Notes: generated by a model from the letters alone, not told the origin. A stretch of DNA of 64,000 nucleotides from Tyzzerella sp. An114 (GCF_002161055.1 NZ_NFLT01000004.1:1-64000), one strand, 5' to 3'; counted from the first letter of the stretch, positions 54,706 to 64,000 are shown. Made by a program: numbers and translations.

Positions 54706-55980
54706 ATGTTAGATGTAAAGGATTTAAGAAATAATTTTGATGCTGTAAAAGCTGCACTTGATAAAAGACATAAAGATTATCATCTTGAACAGTTCAAAGA
54801 CCTTGACGCAAAAAGACGTGAACTTATAGGACAGGTTGAGGAACTTAAAAGCAAACAGAATGCAGATTCAAAAGAAATTCCTAAACTTAAAAAAGAAGGT
54901 AAAGACACAACAGCTCTTATGGCAGAAATGAAAGAGCTTTCAGCAAAAATAAAAGAACTTGATGCACAGGTTTCAGAAGTTGATGATGCTTTAACATCAT
55001 TCATGTATACAATACCAAATACTCCAAATGCTCTTGTTCCAGATGGAGCTGATGATACAGAAAATCAGGAAATGAGAAAATGGGGAGAACCTACAAAATT
55101 TGATTTCGAGCCAAAACCACATTGGGATTTAGGGGATGAACTTGGAATACTTGACCCTGCAACAGCTGCAAAAATAACAGGTGCAAGATTTACTGTATAT
55201 AAAGGACTTGGAGCAAGACTTGAACGTGCTATAATGAACTTTATGCTTGATACACACGTTGATAAACATGGATATACAGAAGTATTCCCTCCATTTATGG
55301 TAAACAGAAAATCAATGACAGGTACAGGCCAGCTTCCAAAATTTGAGGAGGATGCCTTCAAAGTTGCTGGAACAGATTATTTCCTTGTTCCAACAGCAGA
55401 AGTTCCTGTAACAAATATGTATTCAGATATGATATTAAGCGGTGCAGACCTTACAATTAAACATTGTGCATATACAGCTTGTTTCAGAGCTGAGGCAGGT
55501 TCAGCAGGTAGAGACACAAGAGGTCTTATTCGTCAGCACCAGTTCAACAAAGTTGAGCTTGTAAAATTCACAAGACCAGAAGAGTCTTATGCAGAGCTTG
55601 AAAAACTTACAAATGATGCAGAGGAAATATTACAGCTTTTAGGTCTTCCATATAGAGTAGTAAGACTTTGTGGTGGAGACTTAGGATTTAGTTCAGCTAT
55701 GACATATGACATTGAAGTATGGATGCCAAGCTATAACAGATATGTTGAAATTTCAAGTTGTAGTGATTTCGAAGCCTTCCAGGCAAGACGTGCAAATATC
55801 AAATTTAAAGACAATGTAAAAGATAAAGCACAGTATGTTCATACATTAAATGGTTCAGGTCTTGCAGTTGGACGTACAACAGCTGCTATACTTGAAAACT
55901 TCCAGCAGCCAGACGGAAGCGTAATAATTCCAGAAGTTTTAAGACCATATATGGGCGGAATTGAAAGAATTACAAAATAA
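54706..55980 (+). CDS. serS: Seryl-tRNA synthetase
   Basis: 424 aa. N-terminal coiled-coil arm (residues 30-100) that grips the long variable arm of tRNA-Ser, then class II motifs (motif 2 [20 protein letters not shown], motif 3 [14 protein letters not shown]). Regulated by the T-box leader. Start ATG behind AGGAGGCAATAAAA. Confidence 0.98.
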   Translation: MLDVKDLRNNFDAVKAALDKRHKDYHLEQFKDLDAKRRELIGQVEELKSKQNADSKEIPKLKKEGKDTTALMAEMKELSAKIKELDAQVSEVDDALTSFMYTIPNTPNALVPDGADDTENQEMRKWGEPTKFDFEPKPHWDLGDELGILDPATAAKITGARFTVYKGLGARLERAIMNFMLDTHVDKHGYTEVFPPFMVNRKSMTGTGQLPKFEEDAFKVAGTDYFLVPTAEVPVTNMYSDMILSGADLTIKHCAYTACFRAEAGSAGRDTRGLIRQHQFNKVELVKFTRPEESYAELEKLTNDAEEILQLLGLPYRVVRLCGGDLGFSSAMTYDIEVWMPSYNRYVEISSCSDFEAFQARRANIKFKDNVKDKAQYVHTLNGSGLAVGRTTAAILENFQQPDGSVIIPEVLRPYMGGIERITK

Positions 55981-55990
55981 AAATTTATAA

Positions 55991-56020
55991 AAAGAGCAGT
56001 TTAAAAAACTGCTCTTTTTA
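55991..56020 (+). terminator. Terminator after serS
   Basis: AAAGAGCAGTTT pairs with AAACTGCTCTTT, followed by T. Confidence 0.85.
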
Positions 56021-56067
56021 CATATTATTCCAATTATTAAAAAAATTAAATTTTTTTAATAAAGTAT

Positions 56068-56096
56068 TTGACAAGTATTATATATTGTGGTATTAT
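56068..56096 (+). promoter_or_regulatory. Promoter of tRNA-Ser
   Basis: TTGACA (56068-56073), 17-bp spacer, TATTAT (56091-56096), 28 bp before the tRNA. Confidence 0.7.
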
Positions 56097-56124
56097 ATTT
56101 CTTGCAGTAAGCACTGTACTTTAT

Positions 56125-56212
56125 GGAGAAGTACTCAAGTGGCTGAAGAGGTGCCCCTGCTAAGGGTATAGGTCGTTTGCGCGGCGCGAGGGTTCAAATC
56201 CCTCCTTCTCCG
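56125..56212 (+). tRNA. tRNA-Ser (anticodon GCU)
   Basis: 88-nt cloverleaf: acceptor GGAGAAG/CTTCTCC, anticodon loop CTGCTAA, long variable arm, T-arm GGTTCAAATCC, discriminator G (56212). CCA not encoded. Confidence 0.95.
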
Positions 56213-56214
56213 TT

Positions 56215-56250
56215 CAAAAAAGGATTTCGCAAAAGCGAAATCCTTTTTTT
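56215..56250 (+). terminator. Terminator after tRNA-Ser
   Basis: AAGGATTTCGC pairs with GCGAAATCCTT, with a T-run. Confidence 0.9.
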
Positions 56251-56264
56251 ATGTTTTTTAAAAA

Positions 56265-56297
56265 TAAAAAATTCTACCCTAAAAGGGTAGAATTTAA
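56265..56297 (-). terminator. Terminator of the HAD gene
   Basis: ATTCTACCCT (56271-56280) pairs with AGGGTAGAAT (56284-56293), U-run on the minus strand. Confidence 0.8.
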
Positions 56298-56301
56298 AAT
56301 A

Positions 56302-57126
56302 TCAAAAACAGAATTTTTCAATACCAAAGCCAACTCCACCATCATTATTTGATATTGTTATAAAATTGGCTAATTCTTTAATTCCTTCAGCTCCATTTTC
56401 CATAGCAACAGCTGTTCCGGCAAATTCAAGCATTTCAGCATCATTAAAGTTATCACCAAAAACAATAACTTCTTCCGGTTTTATGCCTATAATTCTACAA
56501 AGGTTTTTAAGTCCATCCCCTTTATTTGCTGTCTTTGCACATAATTCTATATTTGTGTCAAGGGAAGATGTTATATATATTTTATCTCCCCAATCTCTTT
56601 TTAAATTTTCCATAAGAACAGGGCGTACATTATCTTTAAGCCAAGGAATATTAATTTTTTCAACATTGTTAGGATTTTCTTTTATAATTTCATGTATGTC
56701 TTGAACAGGTCTTTTAAGTTTTGTATACATTTCTTTAAAAGCCGGTGGAATTTCAAAACTATCAAGTTTATCAAGTATATTTTCTTGGAAATAACCTTCT
56801 CCACCAGCATATACTTCTGTTATTATATCGTACTCCTTAAGATAATCCATAAGACCTATTACAATATCATTTGACATACAGTTTTTATAAATAAATTTAT
56901 TTTCAACTCTATCATATACAGCAGCACCATTTGATGATAATGTATATCTAACATCAAAATTTTTAAAAATATCTTCTGGAACAGTGCTGTTTGTTCTGCC
57001 AGTAGCCGGAACAAAAAGTATTCCTTTTTCTATGGCTTTTTTTATGGCGTTTATATTTCTTTCATGTATTTTTTTATTATCATCAAGAAGTGTTCCGTCC
57101 ATATCAGACGCAATAAGTTTTATCAT
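56302..57126 (-). CDS. Cof-type HAD phosphatase
   Basis: 274 aa. HAD motif I ASDMDGTLLDDNK with the nucleophile Asp, motif II VPATGRT, motif III/IV Lys and VIVFGDNFNDAEML, with a C2 cap domain. It dephosphorylates sugar phosphates, FMN or related; substrate unknown. First in a possible operon ending with the terminator at 56265; MBL gene 13 nt upstream is co-transcribed. Confidence 0.92.
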   Translation of the reverse strand: MIKLIASDMDGTLLDDNKKIHERNINAIKKAIEKGILFVPATGRTNSTVPEDIFKNFDVRYTLSSNGAAVYDRVENKFIYKNCMSNDIVIGLMDYLKEYDIITEVYAGGEGYFQENILDKLDSFEIPPAFKEMYTKLKRPVQDIHEIIKENPNNVEKINIPWLKDNVRPVLMENLKRDWGDKIYITSSLDTNIELCAKTANKGDGLKNLCRIIGIKPEEVIVFGDNFNDAEMLEFAGTAVAMENGAEGIKELANFITISNNDGGVGFGIEKFCF

Positions 57127-57138
57127 TATGTATTCCTC

Positions 57139-57840
57139 TCATTCTATTTTAAAATTTTCCATTGTATGGCTTATTTTTATTATTTTATCTCTGTAACTAT
57201 TTGATTTTTCATCTGAAACTAATCTATCATATACACCAAAGTCACCCCAAAAATGCATTGGCAAAACGTAGTCTATATCAATGTTATCCATAATATAGTC
57301 TATGGCAAGTATATAATTTTCTTCAAGTCTTGGGTCAACAGGTACAAAGGCAACATCTATATGTTTTCCTTCTAATAATGCAACTTCATTTTTATATATT
57401 TCTCCCATAGATTTATTCCAATCATCTGGCTCACCATTCCAATGCCACCAGTTTAAATCACCACTGTGATATATTGTTTTATTGTCACAGTTTACAATAA
57501 ATGCAACTCCCATATCATTTGACAACAATGTTTCAATGGATATGTCATCTATATTATATTTACAATGAGGAGTTACCATTATAACGTCATCAGAAATATA
57601 TTTTTTATCAACATCATCAGAAAGTATAAATTTTACATTGTTGTTTCTATAATCAAATATTTTTCTGTCAAAATGGTCTCCGTGACAGTGGGAAACAAAG
57701 AAGTATATATTTTTATCATTAAATTTTTCAATGTCAAGAGAAGGTATTTTTCCGCCTTCAGTATAATAATCAAATATAAGCACATTTTTATCAGTTTCAA
57801 CAGCAAATCCGCTATGGTGTATGTATGTTACGTTAATCAT
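57139..57840 (-). CDS. MBL-fold metal-dependent hydrolase
   Basis: 233 aa. Metal-binding HxHxDH motif in FVSHCHGDHFD, then THIS-type sites TPHCKYNID, HSGDLNWWHWN and LPMHFWGD. The family (UlaG-like) cleaves phosphoester or amide bonds; substrate unknown. Start ATG after GGAGGATAA; 10 nt from the radical SAM gene. Confidence 0.88.
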   Translation of the reverse strand: MINVTYIHHSGFAVETDKNVLIFDYYTEGGKIPSLDIEKFNDKNIYFFVSHCHGDHFDRKIFDYRNNNVKFILSDDVDKKYISDDVIMVTPHCKYNIDDISIETLLSNDMGVAFIVNCDNKTIYHSGDLNWWHWNGEPDDWNKSMGEIYKNEVALLEGKHIDVAFVPVDPRLEENYILAIDYIMDNIDIDYVLPMHFWGDFGVYDRLVSDEKSNSYRDKIIKISHTMENFKIE

Positions 57841-57850
57841 ATTTATCCTC

Positions 57851-58996
57851 CTATATATAAAGATTAAGATATTTTCTCAAAAGTTCCTCAAATCCATTTT
57901 CATCAAGGCTATTACAGTACATATTAACTCTATTTAAATCTTCATCAGAAAGCATTGAAAGCTGCGTGAAATCGCCGTTAAATCCCATACGGCGAGCCAT
58001 TTGATAGCGTTTCTGTTCAATTCTTGGAAGATTTAGAAAACTGTCAATATACCCTATTATTTTAGGTATATCAGTGTCCAATTTTCCTTTTACATTTTCG
58101 AGAAGGTTTATAATTTGGTCACTTGCTATGTAGCCATCACAATTTTTAATATTTTCTATTAAAAGTCGTATTTCTTCAACCTTTTCAATATCTGTACATT
58201 CTGTAAATTCGCCTTTAGACTTAAGTTCATCCATAAGAGAACCCTCTTTCACAACAAATGTGCGTAAACGAACAAAATCAGGATTTGTTTCGTTTATAAC
58301 TTTTGCAGTTTCAAGGGCGTTTTCTTCCATAAATTCTTTGCCACCGGCACCAGGCATAAAATACATTGAAAGCTCTATACCTGAATTTTTTACTTTTATA
58401 CCTCCCTCAATCTGTTGACTTTGGTTTGTACCTTTGTTTAATATTTTTAAAACTCTGTCAGAACCTGTCTCAAAACCGGAGTGTATTCTTGAAAGACCGG
58501 CATTTTTAAGTTCTTTGTAGCCTTCATCTGTTATTCTTGAAAGGGTATCAGCTCTACCGTAGGAAGTTATACGTTGAATTTCTGGAATTTTTTCTTTTGC
58601 ATAGGAAATAATATGGGAAAGTCTATCGCTTTTAAGTACCATTGTATTTGCATCTTGAAGGAACATAGATTTCATTTTTCCAAAAGCTATCCATGTATAT
58701 ACCATATTATAACAGGATTTTTCCTGATATGTTTCCAATTTTTCATAGTCAGCAGTGGCTTTGTTATAGTCAACCTTGCCATTTTCAGTATATGAAAGTA
58801 TCATATCTCTGTAAAAAGCCATAGCATCTATATCTTTTTTAATATCTTCTATTGTGCGTGTTTTAAAGTTGTGCCCTTTATAGAGAGTACAGAAACGACA
58901 TTTATTCCATGTACAGTTTTCTGTAACTCTTAAAAGAAGACTTACAGCTTCGCTAGGTGGTCTTATAGGGCCTATATCGAATGTTTTTAAACTCAT
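57851..58996 (-). CDS. Radical SAM protein
   Basis: 381 aa. N-terminal cluster motif CTWNKCRFC (C-x4-C-x2-C, a variant of CxxxCxxC) near residue 28, in a TIM barrel with a SAM-binding GG loop-like STAFF region (FMEENALETAKVIN is later), and RITSYGRADTLSR, SRIHSGFETGSDRVLKILNKG. COG1032-like, B12-binding domain not present. First gene of the unit. Reaction unknown. Confidence 0.85.
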   Translation of the reverse strand: MSLKTFDIGPIRPPSEAVSLLLRVTENCTWNKCRFCTLYKGHNFKTRTIEDIKKDIDAMAFYRDMILSYTENGKVDYNKATADYEKLETYQEKSCYNMVYTWIAFGKMKSMFLQDANTMVLKSDRLSHIISYAKEKIPEIQRITSYGRADTLSRITDEGYKELKNAGLSRIHSGFETGSDRVLKILNKGTNQSQQIEGGIKVKNSGIELSMYFMPGAGGKEFMEENALETAKVINETNPDFVRLRTFVVKEGSLMDELKSKGEFTECTDIEKVEEIRLLIENIKNCDGYIASDQIINLLENVKGKLDTDIPKIIGYIDSFLNLPRIEQKRYQMARRMGFNGDFTQLSMLSDEDLNRVNMYCNSLDENGFEELLRKYLNLYI

Positions 58997-59053
58997 ATAT
59001 CCTCCTTTATAATAGATAAAATTTATGTACTTAATTTTAACTTATTATACATA

Positions 59054-59084
59054 AAAAGAGCAACCCTTTAGGACTGCTCTTTAT
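59054..59084 (-). terminator. Terminator of the DUF3842 gene
   Basis: AAAGAGCA pairs with TGCTCTTT, with an imperfect inner stem, overlapping the DUF3842 stop region. Confidence 0.7.
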
Positions 59085-59511
59085 AGTTTTTTTGTATTTT
59101 TTCAATTTCTTCACCAATCATATTTATTGCCATATCAATATGATTTTTTAGTGTTTCACTTTTTGCAGCTATTCTTATATGGCATTTATTCATAGGAACC
59201 ATTATTTTAACAGCATTACTTTTAAATACTGCCTCTGATATAGCAGGAGTTATTTCACCACGAATACCAAAAGGAACCATAACACCCATAACACCTGTTA
59301 TTATATCAGCTTCTTTTGTTAATTTTATAATGTTTTCCTCACCCCATACAGATATATTAGCTCCAGCCTTTTTCATATTTTCGCAGGCAATATCAGTTGT
59401 TCCAGCTGCAATTATATTTATATTATTAAATTTTTGGGAAATTCCTAAAACAAGACTTTTGCCAATTCCGCCGCCTTGACCGTCAATTACAAGTATGTTT
59501 ATATTTTTCAA
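59068..59511 (-). CDS. DUF3842 protein
   Basis: 147 aa, starting MKNINILVIDGQGGGIGKSL, with a P-loop-like GGGIGKS and a Rossmann-like fold (NIIAAGTTDIACENMKKAGA). It is a clostridial family of unknown role, possibly nucleotide-binding. Single gene between the radical SAM and MATE genes. Confidence 0.85.
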   Translation of the reverse strand: MKNINILVIDGQGGGIGKSLVLGISQKFNNINIIAAGTTDIACENMKKAGANISVWGEENIIKLTKEADIITGVMGVMVPFGIRGEITPAISEAVFKSNAVKIMVPMNKCHIRIAAKSETLKNHIDMAINMIGEEIEKIQKNYKEQS

Positions 59512-59617
59512 AGAGTTGCACCTTCCGATTTATGTAAATTTGAATATAAAATATTTCAAAAAAAATGATATAATTATTATATAATATTAAAATAATATTT
59601 TAAATGGAGAATTAGTA

Positions 59618-61009
59618 ATGAAAACAAAATTTATGACACAAGAACAAAAAGTATTATATCTTACAACAGAGCCAATACCTCCTTTAATATGTCAAATGGC
59701 AGTTCCAACAATAATAAGTATGCTTGTAACAAATTTTTATAATATGGCAGATACATTTTTTGTCGGAAAAATAAATACTCAGTCAACAGCTGCCGTAGGT
59801 GTAGTATTTTCAATAATGGCACTTATACAGGCTGTTGGATTTTTCTTCGGCCATGGTTCGGGAAATTATATATCAAAAAAACTTGGTGCTAAAAAATTTG
59901 AAGATGCCTCAAAAATGGCAGCTACAGGCTTTTTTTATGCCTTTTTTGTAGGAATTTTAATATGTATAGTAGGTCTTATATTTTTAGAGCCTTTGTCTGT
60001 AATGTTGGGTTCAACACCTACAATACTTCCTTATACAAAAGATTATCTTAGTATAATACTTATAGGGACACCTTTTATAATGTCATCATTCGTTTTAAAT
60101 AACCAATTAAGATATCAAGGAAGTGCTTCAATAGCAATGGCTGGTATTGTTACAGGGGCTGTTATAAATATAGGTCTTGACCCTATTCTTATATTTGGCT
60201 TTAATATGGGAATTTCGGGAGCAGCTGTTGCAACAACTGTAAGTCAGATTATAAGTTTCTTACTTCTTTTATGGGGTTGCCAAAAAGGTCAGAATATAGG
60301 TATATCAATAAAAAAATTTACACCGGGATTATATTATATAAAAGAAATATTTAAAGGAGGTTTTCCTTCTCTCTGTCGTCAAGGTCTTGCCAGTGTAGCA
60401 CAAATTGCTCTAAACTTTGCGGCAGGAATATATGGTGGAGCCATGGCAGATGCAGCAATTGCCGGAATGTCCGTTGTATCAAGAGTTTCAATGTTTGCAA
60501 ACTCCGCCCTTATAGGTTTTGGTCAGGGATTTCAGCCTGTTTGTGGTATGAATTATGGAGCTAAAAAGTATGATAGAGTTAGAGAAGCTTTTTGGTTCTG
60601 TGTAAAATATGCTTTTATATTCCTTGTTATAGTTTCCATTATAGGTGTAGTTTTTGCTCGACCTATTGTTACAATATTTAGAAAAGATGATATTGATGTT
60701 ATAAATATAGGTACCTTTGCTTTAAAAATGCAGGCAGGAGTATTTTTCTTAAATGCATGGATAGTTATGTCAAATATGATGTTGCAATCTCTTGGAAAGG
60801 CTTTTAAGGCATCTGTTGTTGCAGCATCAAGACAGGGACTTTTTTTCCTTCCTTTAATATTTATACTTCCAAGATTTTTTGGACTTACAGGAGTACAAAT
60901 ATGTCAGCCTATATCCGATATATTTACTCTTATAGTATCAATACCTCTTACTCTTGGAGTTCTTAGAGAATTAAAATATCTATCAAAACAAAATGAAAAA
61001 AGTATATAA
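59618..61009 (+). CDS. MATE-family efflux transporter
   Basis: 463 aa, twelve membrane helices, with FYNMADTFFVGKI in helix 2 and PILIFGFNMGISGAAVAT typical of the DinF/VmrA-type group. Exporter of drugs or metabolites by Na+ or H+ exchange. Second MATE in the window, not a recent duplicate of 7529-8869. ATG start, GGAGAATTAGTA upstream. Confidence 0.92.
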   Translation: MKTKFMTQEQKVLYLTTEPIPPLICQMAVPTIISMLVTNFYNMADTFFVGKINTQSTAAVGVVFSIMALIQAVGFFFGHGSGNYISKKLGAKKFEDASKMAATGFFYAFFVGILICIVGLIFLEPLSVMLGSTPTILPYTKDYLSIILIGTPFIMSSFVLNNQLRYQGSASIAMAGIVTGAVINIGLDPILIFGFNMGISGAAVATTVSQIISFLLLLWGCQKGQNIGISIKKFTPGLYYIKEIFKGGFPSLCRQGLASVAQIALNFAAGIYGGAMADAAIAGMSVVSRVSMFANSALIGFGQGFQPVCGMNYGAKKYDRVREAFWFCVKYAFIFLVIVSIIGVVFARPIVTIFRKDDIDVINIGTFALKMQAGVFFLNAWIVMSNMMLQSLGKAFKASVVAASRQGLFFLPLIFILPRFFGLTGVQICQPISDIFTLIVSIPLTLGVLRELKYLSKQNEKSI

Positions 61010-61042
61010 AAAAGGTATACTTTTTTGAAAATATGTGGTATA

Positions 61043-61075
61043 CTTTCAATGTAGATGTTAAGAATACATTGAAAG
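61043..61075 (+). promoter_or_regulatory. Inverted repeat in the trxB leader
   Basis: Perfect 11-nt arms CTTTCAATGTA (61043-61053) and TACATTGAAAG (61065-61075) with an 11-nt gap, ending at the ribosome site of trxB. It may be an operator or a translation-controlling hairpin. Confidence 0.55.
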
Positions 61076-61087
61076 AGGTGAGTTTGT

Positions 61088-62011
61088 ATGATTTATGATA
61101 TTTTAATTGCAGGAGCAGGAACTGCTGGACTTACAGCAGGAATATATGCCGGTAGAAGTGGTAAGAGTGTTTTAATATTTGAGGGTGCTTTTCCGGGTGG
61201 AGCTATTATAACATCTCCTTTTATAGAAAATTATCCAGCTATAAAAACAATAAGTGGACCAGAGTTTGCCAATGAAATGGTTCAACAGGCAGAAAATGCG
61301 GGAGCTAAAATTGTTTATGAAAAAATTATAGGTGCAGATATTGAGGGAGATATTAAAAAAATAACTACTTCAAGTGGAGAGTACTTAGGAAAAACTCTTA
61401 TTATAGCAACAGGAACAGTAAGAAGAAAACTTGGTGTAAAAAATGAAGTTGAATTTACAGGCAGAGGTGTTTCATACTGTGCTTACTGTGACGGTGCATT
61501 TTTCAGAAATCAGACAGCCACTGTTGTAGGTGGAGGAAATACAGCTCTTGAGGACGCTATATATCTTGCAAATATATGTAAAAAGGTTTATATTATACAC
61601 AGGAGAGATAGTTTCAAGGGAGAAGAAACTCTTTCAAAAAAAGTATTTGAGACAGAAAATATAGAATTTATTCCTGATACAGTTGTTGAAGAAATTATAG
61701 GCGATGATGTATTAAAGGAAATAAAAGTTAAAAATTTAAAAACAGGTGAATTTAAAACAATAGAGACAGAAGGTCTTTTTGTAGCAGTAGGACAAAAAGC
61801 ACAGAATGAAATATTTTCACCACCTGTTGACACAGATGACAGTGGATATGTTAAAGCAACTGAAGATTGCTCAACAAATATTCCGGGAGTATATGCTGCT
61901 GGAGACTGTCGTGTAAAAACACTTAGACAATTGATTACAGCTTCAGCAGATGGTGCTGCTGCTGTAACATCAGCCACACAATATATAAATAAAATAAATG
62001 GAGGTAAATAA
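61088..62011 (+). CDS. trxB: Thioredoxin reductase
   Basis: 307 aa. FAD site [18 protein letters not shown], redox Cys pair CAYCDGAFF (CxxC near residue 135), NADPH site [15 protein letters not shown] with HRRDSF, and the final [20 protein letters not shown]. It reduces thioredoxin, or with rubredoxin downstream may serve peroxide or oxygen defence in this anaerobe. ATG start with GAGGTGAGTTT. Confidence 0.95.
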   Translation: MIYDILIAGAGTAGLTAGIYAGRSGKSVLIFEGAFPGGAIITSPFIENYPAIKTISGPEFANEMVQQAENAGAKIVYEKIIGADIEGDIKKITTSSGEYLGKTLIIATGTVRRKLGVKNEVEFTGRGVSYCAYCDGAFFRNQTATVVGGGNTALEDAIYLANICKKVYIIHRRDSFKGEETLSKKVFETENIEFIPDTVVEEIIGDDVLKEIKVKNLKTGEFKTIETEGLFVAVGQKAQNEIFSPPVDTDDSGYVKATEDCSTNIPGVYAAGDCRVKTLRQLITASADGAAAVTSATQYINKINGGK

Positions 62012-62013
62012 TT

Positions 62014-62175
62014 ATGGCAAAATATGTATGTACAGTATGTGACTATGTTTATGATGAGGCATTAGGAGATGAGGAACACGGAATTGCTCCAGGAACAAAA
62101 TTCTCAGACCTTCCAGATGATTGGGAATGTCCTCTCTGCTCACAGGGAAAAGATGTTTTTGAAGAAACTGAATAA
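62014..62175 (+). CDS. Rubredoxin
   Basis: 53 aa. Two Cys pairs, CTVCDYVYD (C6, C9) and [12 protein letters not shown] (C39, C42), bind one iron; the latter has Ser where Gly is usual. It carries single electrons to oxygen- or peroxide-reducing enzymes. Start ATG behind GGAGGTAAATAATT, 2 nt after the trxB stop, so the two are co-transcribed and coupled. Confidence 0.97.
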   Translation: MAKYVCTVCDYVYDEALGDEEHGIAPGTKFSDLPDDWECPLCSQGKDVFEETE

Positions 62176-62182
62176 AATATAA

Positions 62183-62219
62183 AAAAATTTAGGCACTGCG
62201 TTAGCAGTGCCTTTTTTTA
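62183..62219. terminator. Bidirectional terminator, rubredoxin / acyltransferase
   Basis: AGGCACTGC pairs with GCAGTGCCT, with A- and T-runs. Confidence 0.9.
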
Positions 62220-63248
62220 CATTATTGTAAATCTTTTATTTTTTATTGTCTCAAATATAATTCTCTTTATGAAAGCTACTATATAGCTAAATATTATTAC
62301 AAGAGGAACAATTATAAAGAAATAAGGTAATGTGTTTATAACTGACTCTGTTTTTTCTAAAACTGGAGGATATAAAATAGTATCAAATATATAAGATATA
62401 AGATACATATCAAGAGATAACATAGCTATATCTTGTATAAAAAACGCCAAAACTTTATTTTTAATATCCATGTCATAGAAAAGAAGAAATATAAATAAAG
62501 TTACAATTAATGTAGGTAAAGCATTGTAACCACCAAGACAACCCCAATTAAAATGAACACCATAGCAACATTTATATGTTATAACAGCTTCAATAAAACA
62601 TATTGCAAGTATCACAATAGCACATATCCATTTTTTTATTTTTATAGGATACTCTTTGATATATCTTCCTAAAAAGTAGTAAGTTATAGGATACATATCA
62701 ATCCAATAATCAGGTATAAGTTTTAAACCTGATTTTAAATTAAAAACAGGAGGAAGAGCTGTTGAAAACAATAAAACTCCTAAAAGTAATGATTTATGTC
62801 CTTTTGTTTTAAGATTATCATAAAGGAGATTTAAAAAAGGTATAAGTAGGAAAAGACCTATATACATTTCAATATACCATGCATAATTTGAAGCACTGTA
62901 ATTGAATATAGTCATTATCCATTGAATTATACTCTGTTTTTCTCCTAAATATGTTATTTTAAATATTATTGTTATTACACATATAAAGACATAAGATATA
63001 AGTATAGGAATTATACTTTTATAGTGGTCTTTATTTATTTTTCTTTTGCCGTTAAGATAGCCTGTAAGAAGCATGAAAAGAGGAACACAGGTGAAAAAAA
63101 GCCATCTCATGTTGAGCATTATAAACATTCTTTTTCCTTGAACAGGATATGTATAAAAACCATTGTTAAGAAAAAAGTGTACACAAGGCACAAATAAAAA
63201 TGCTACAAAACGGACTATATCTATGCCAAGAACTCTTTTATTTTCCAT
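62217..63248 (-). CDS. Acyltransferase-3 family membrane protein
   Basis: 343 aa, about ten membrane segments. The start ENKRVLGIDIVRFVAFLFVPCVHF carries the acyltransferase-3 pattern with the catalytic His. It probably O-acylates cell-surface or wall glycans; substrate unknown. It follows proC in the same direction with 15 nt between. Confidence 0.88.
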   Translation of the reverse strand: MENKRVLGIDIVRFVAFLFVPCVHFFLNNGFYTYPVQGKRMFIMLNMRWLFFTCVPLFMLLTGYLNGKRKINKDHYKSIIPILISYVFICVITIIFKITYLGEKQSIIQWIMTIFNYSASNYAWYIEMYIGLFLLIPFLNLLYDNLKTKGHKSLLLGVLLFSTALPPVFNLKSGLKLIPDYWIDMYPITYYFLGRYIKEYPIKIKKWICAIVILAICFIEAVITYKCCYGVHFNWGCLGGYNALPTLIVTLFIFLLFYDMDIKNKVLAFFIQDIAMLSLDMYLISYIFDTILYPPVLEKTESVINTLPYFFIIVPLVIIFSYIVAFIKRIIFETIKNKRFTIM

Positions 63249-63263
63249 AACAAAACAAACTCC

Positions 63264-64000
63264 TTAAATTCTGTTATCTTTTTCTATAACTGCATCAACA
63301 GCACTTATAATACTACTTTCAAAACTATCTTTTAAGAGTGAAGATACACCTTCTATTGTTGTTCCACCAGGAGAACAAACTCTGTCAACTAATGCCCAAG
63401 GGTGTTCGTCACTTTCAATAACCATTTTTGCACTTCCAAGTACAGAATTAGCAGCTATTTCAAGGGCTTGAGATTTAGTCAAACCATGTTTTACACCAGC
63501 ACGAGCAAGGGAGTCAATATAAATATATGCAAAGGCAGGAGAAGCTCCAGCAATAGCACTAAATACTCCAAATTTATCTTCAGCTATTTCTGTAACACTT
63601 CCTATTGTTTTAAATATTTCTTTTACAGTTTCTATATCTTCTTTTGTTGTGTTTTTGTTTCCGCATATTCCAGAAACAGAAGAACCAACAACAGCATTTA
63701 TATTAGGCATAACTCTTGCTATTTTTGTTTCTTCACCAAAAAGATTTTCAAGATATTCTGTTGTTTTTCCTGCTGCAAGGGATATTACAAGAGGTTTTTC
63801 TTTTAATATAATATCTTTTATAAAAGGTGCAACTTCAGCTAATATATGAGGTTTTACACCTAAAATAACAACATCACAGCCGCTAACAGCATCATTATAA
63901 TTTTCACATATATTTATACCACATTCATCAGCAAGTTTTTTTGCTGATATATTTGTTTTACTGATAGCAAATATATCCTTTGGAGAGACAGTATTTTTTC
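63264..64000 (-). CDS. proC: Pyrroline-5-carboxylate reductase, truncated by the window edge
   Basis: About 245 codons are visible; the start lies beyond 64000. The frame stays open to the edge and reads SGCDVVILGVKPHILAEV (end of the NADPH-binding fold), ARVMPNINAVVGSSVSGICG and SGASPAFAY-type AGASPAFAYIYIDSLARAGV with SPGGTTIEGVSSL at the end. It makes proline from pyrroline-5-carboxylate. The N-terminal GxGxMG motif is outside the window. Confidence 0.93.
   Translation of the reverse strand, partial: KNTVSPKDIFAISKTNISAKKLADECGINICENYNDAVSGCDVVILGVKPHILAEVAPFIKDIILKEKPLVISLAAGKTTEYLENLFGEETKIARVMPNINAVVGSSVSGICGNKNTTKEDIETVKEIFKTIGSVTEIAEDKFGVFSAIAGASPAFAYIYIDSLARAGVKHGLTKSQALEIAANSVLGSAKMVIESDEHPWALVDRVCSPGGTTIEGVSSLLKDSFESSIISAVDAVIEKDNRI

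Overview
The window is AT-rich Bacillota (low-GC Gram-positive) DNA from the chromosomal replication origin of a spore-forming clostridial anaerobe. The Gram-positive origin gene order recF-gyrB-gyrA / dnaA-dnaN / rpmH-rnpA-yidD-yidC-jag-mnmE-mnmG-rsmG-noc-parA-parB, a BofA sporulation protein, a T-box leader, Bacillus-like Shine-Dalgarno sequences with frequent TTG/GTG starts and tRNAs without an encoded CCA all fit. Codon use and neighbours (DUF4446, DUF3842, YitT, NusG-II/Gx transporter, rubredoxin) suggest Lachnospirales or a close relative; this placement is inference.

Layout. Left of the origin (1-35.9 kb) most genes are on the minus strand. In order they are: a FadR-type regulator, citrate synthase, a CstA carrier, a thioesterase, a polar amino-acid ABC importer, tRNA-Arg, a MATE exporter with a long gene-free leader, a uracil-DNA glycosylase-like protein, a rhomboid protease, BofA, DUF2508, IMP dehydrogenase, a NusG-II/Gx transporter pair divergent from ApbE, tRNA-Phe, a complete Liv branched-chain amino-acid importer, a two-subunit fumarase with CapA, a small Cys-rich protein divergent from an XRE regulator, an ECF sigma/anti-sigma pair, then gyrA, gyrB, recF, an S4 protein, dnaN and dnaA. 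Right of the origin (36.5-64 kb) most genes are on the plus strand: rpmH to noc, an inserted block (YitT, PaaI thioesterase, DD-carboxypeptidase, alpha/beta hydrolase, argS, lipid kinase), two parS sites with parA-parB-DUF4446, T-box-serS, tRNA-Ser, then a HAD phosphatase, an MBL protein, a radical SAM protein, DUF3842, a second MATE, thioredoxin reductase with rubredoxin, an acyltransferase and a truncated proC.

The origin is bipartite: DnaA boxes lie on both sides of dnaA, and the dnaA-dnaN gap carries a DnaA-trio array (34377-34394) between an AT-rich stretch and a perfect DnaA box. Replication (dnaA, dnaN, gyrase), segregation (ParA, ParB, parS, a Noc-like paralog), RNA maturation (rnpA, mnmE, mnmG, rsmG) and membrane insertion (yidC, jag, yidD) therefore sit together.

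The most unusual signals lie outside genes: three equally spaced inverted DnaA-box pairs around a very AT-rich stretch 24 kb from oriC (10690-11078); a gene-free leader of about 1 kb with stacked promoters, a tiny ORF and two terminators before a MATE gene (8870-9900); three tandem GC-rich micro-hairpins (40551-40610); and duplicated palindromes before the Liv operon (21692-21764).
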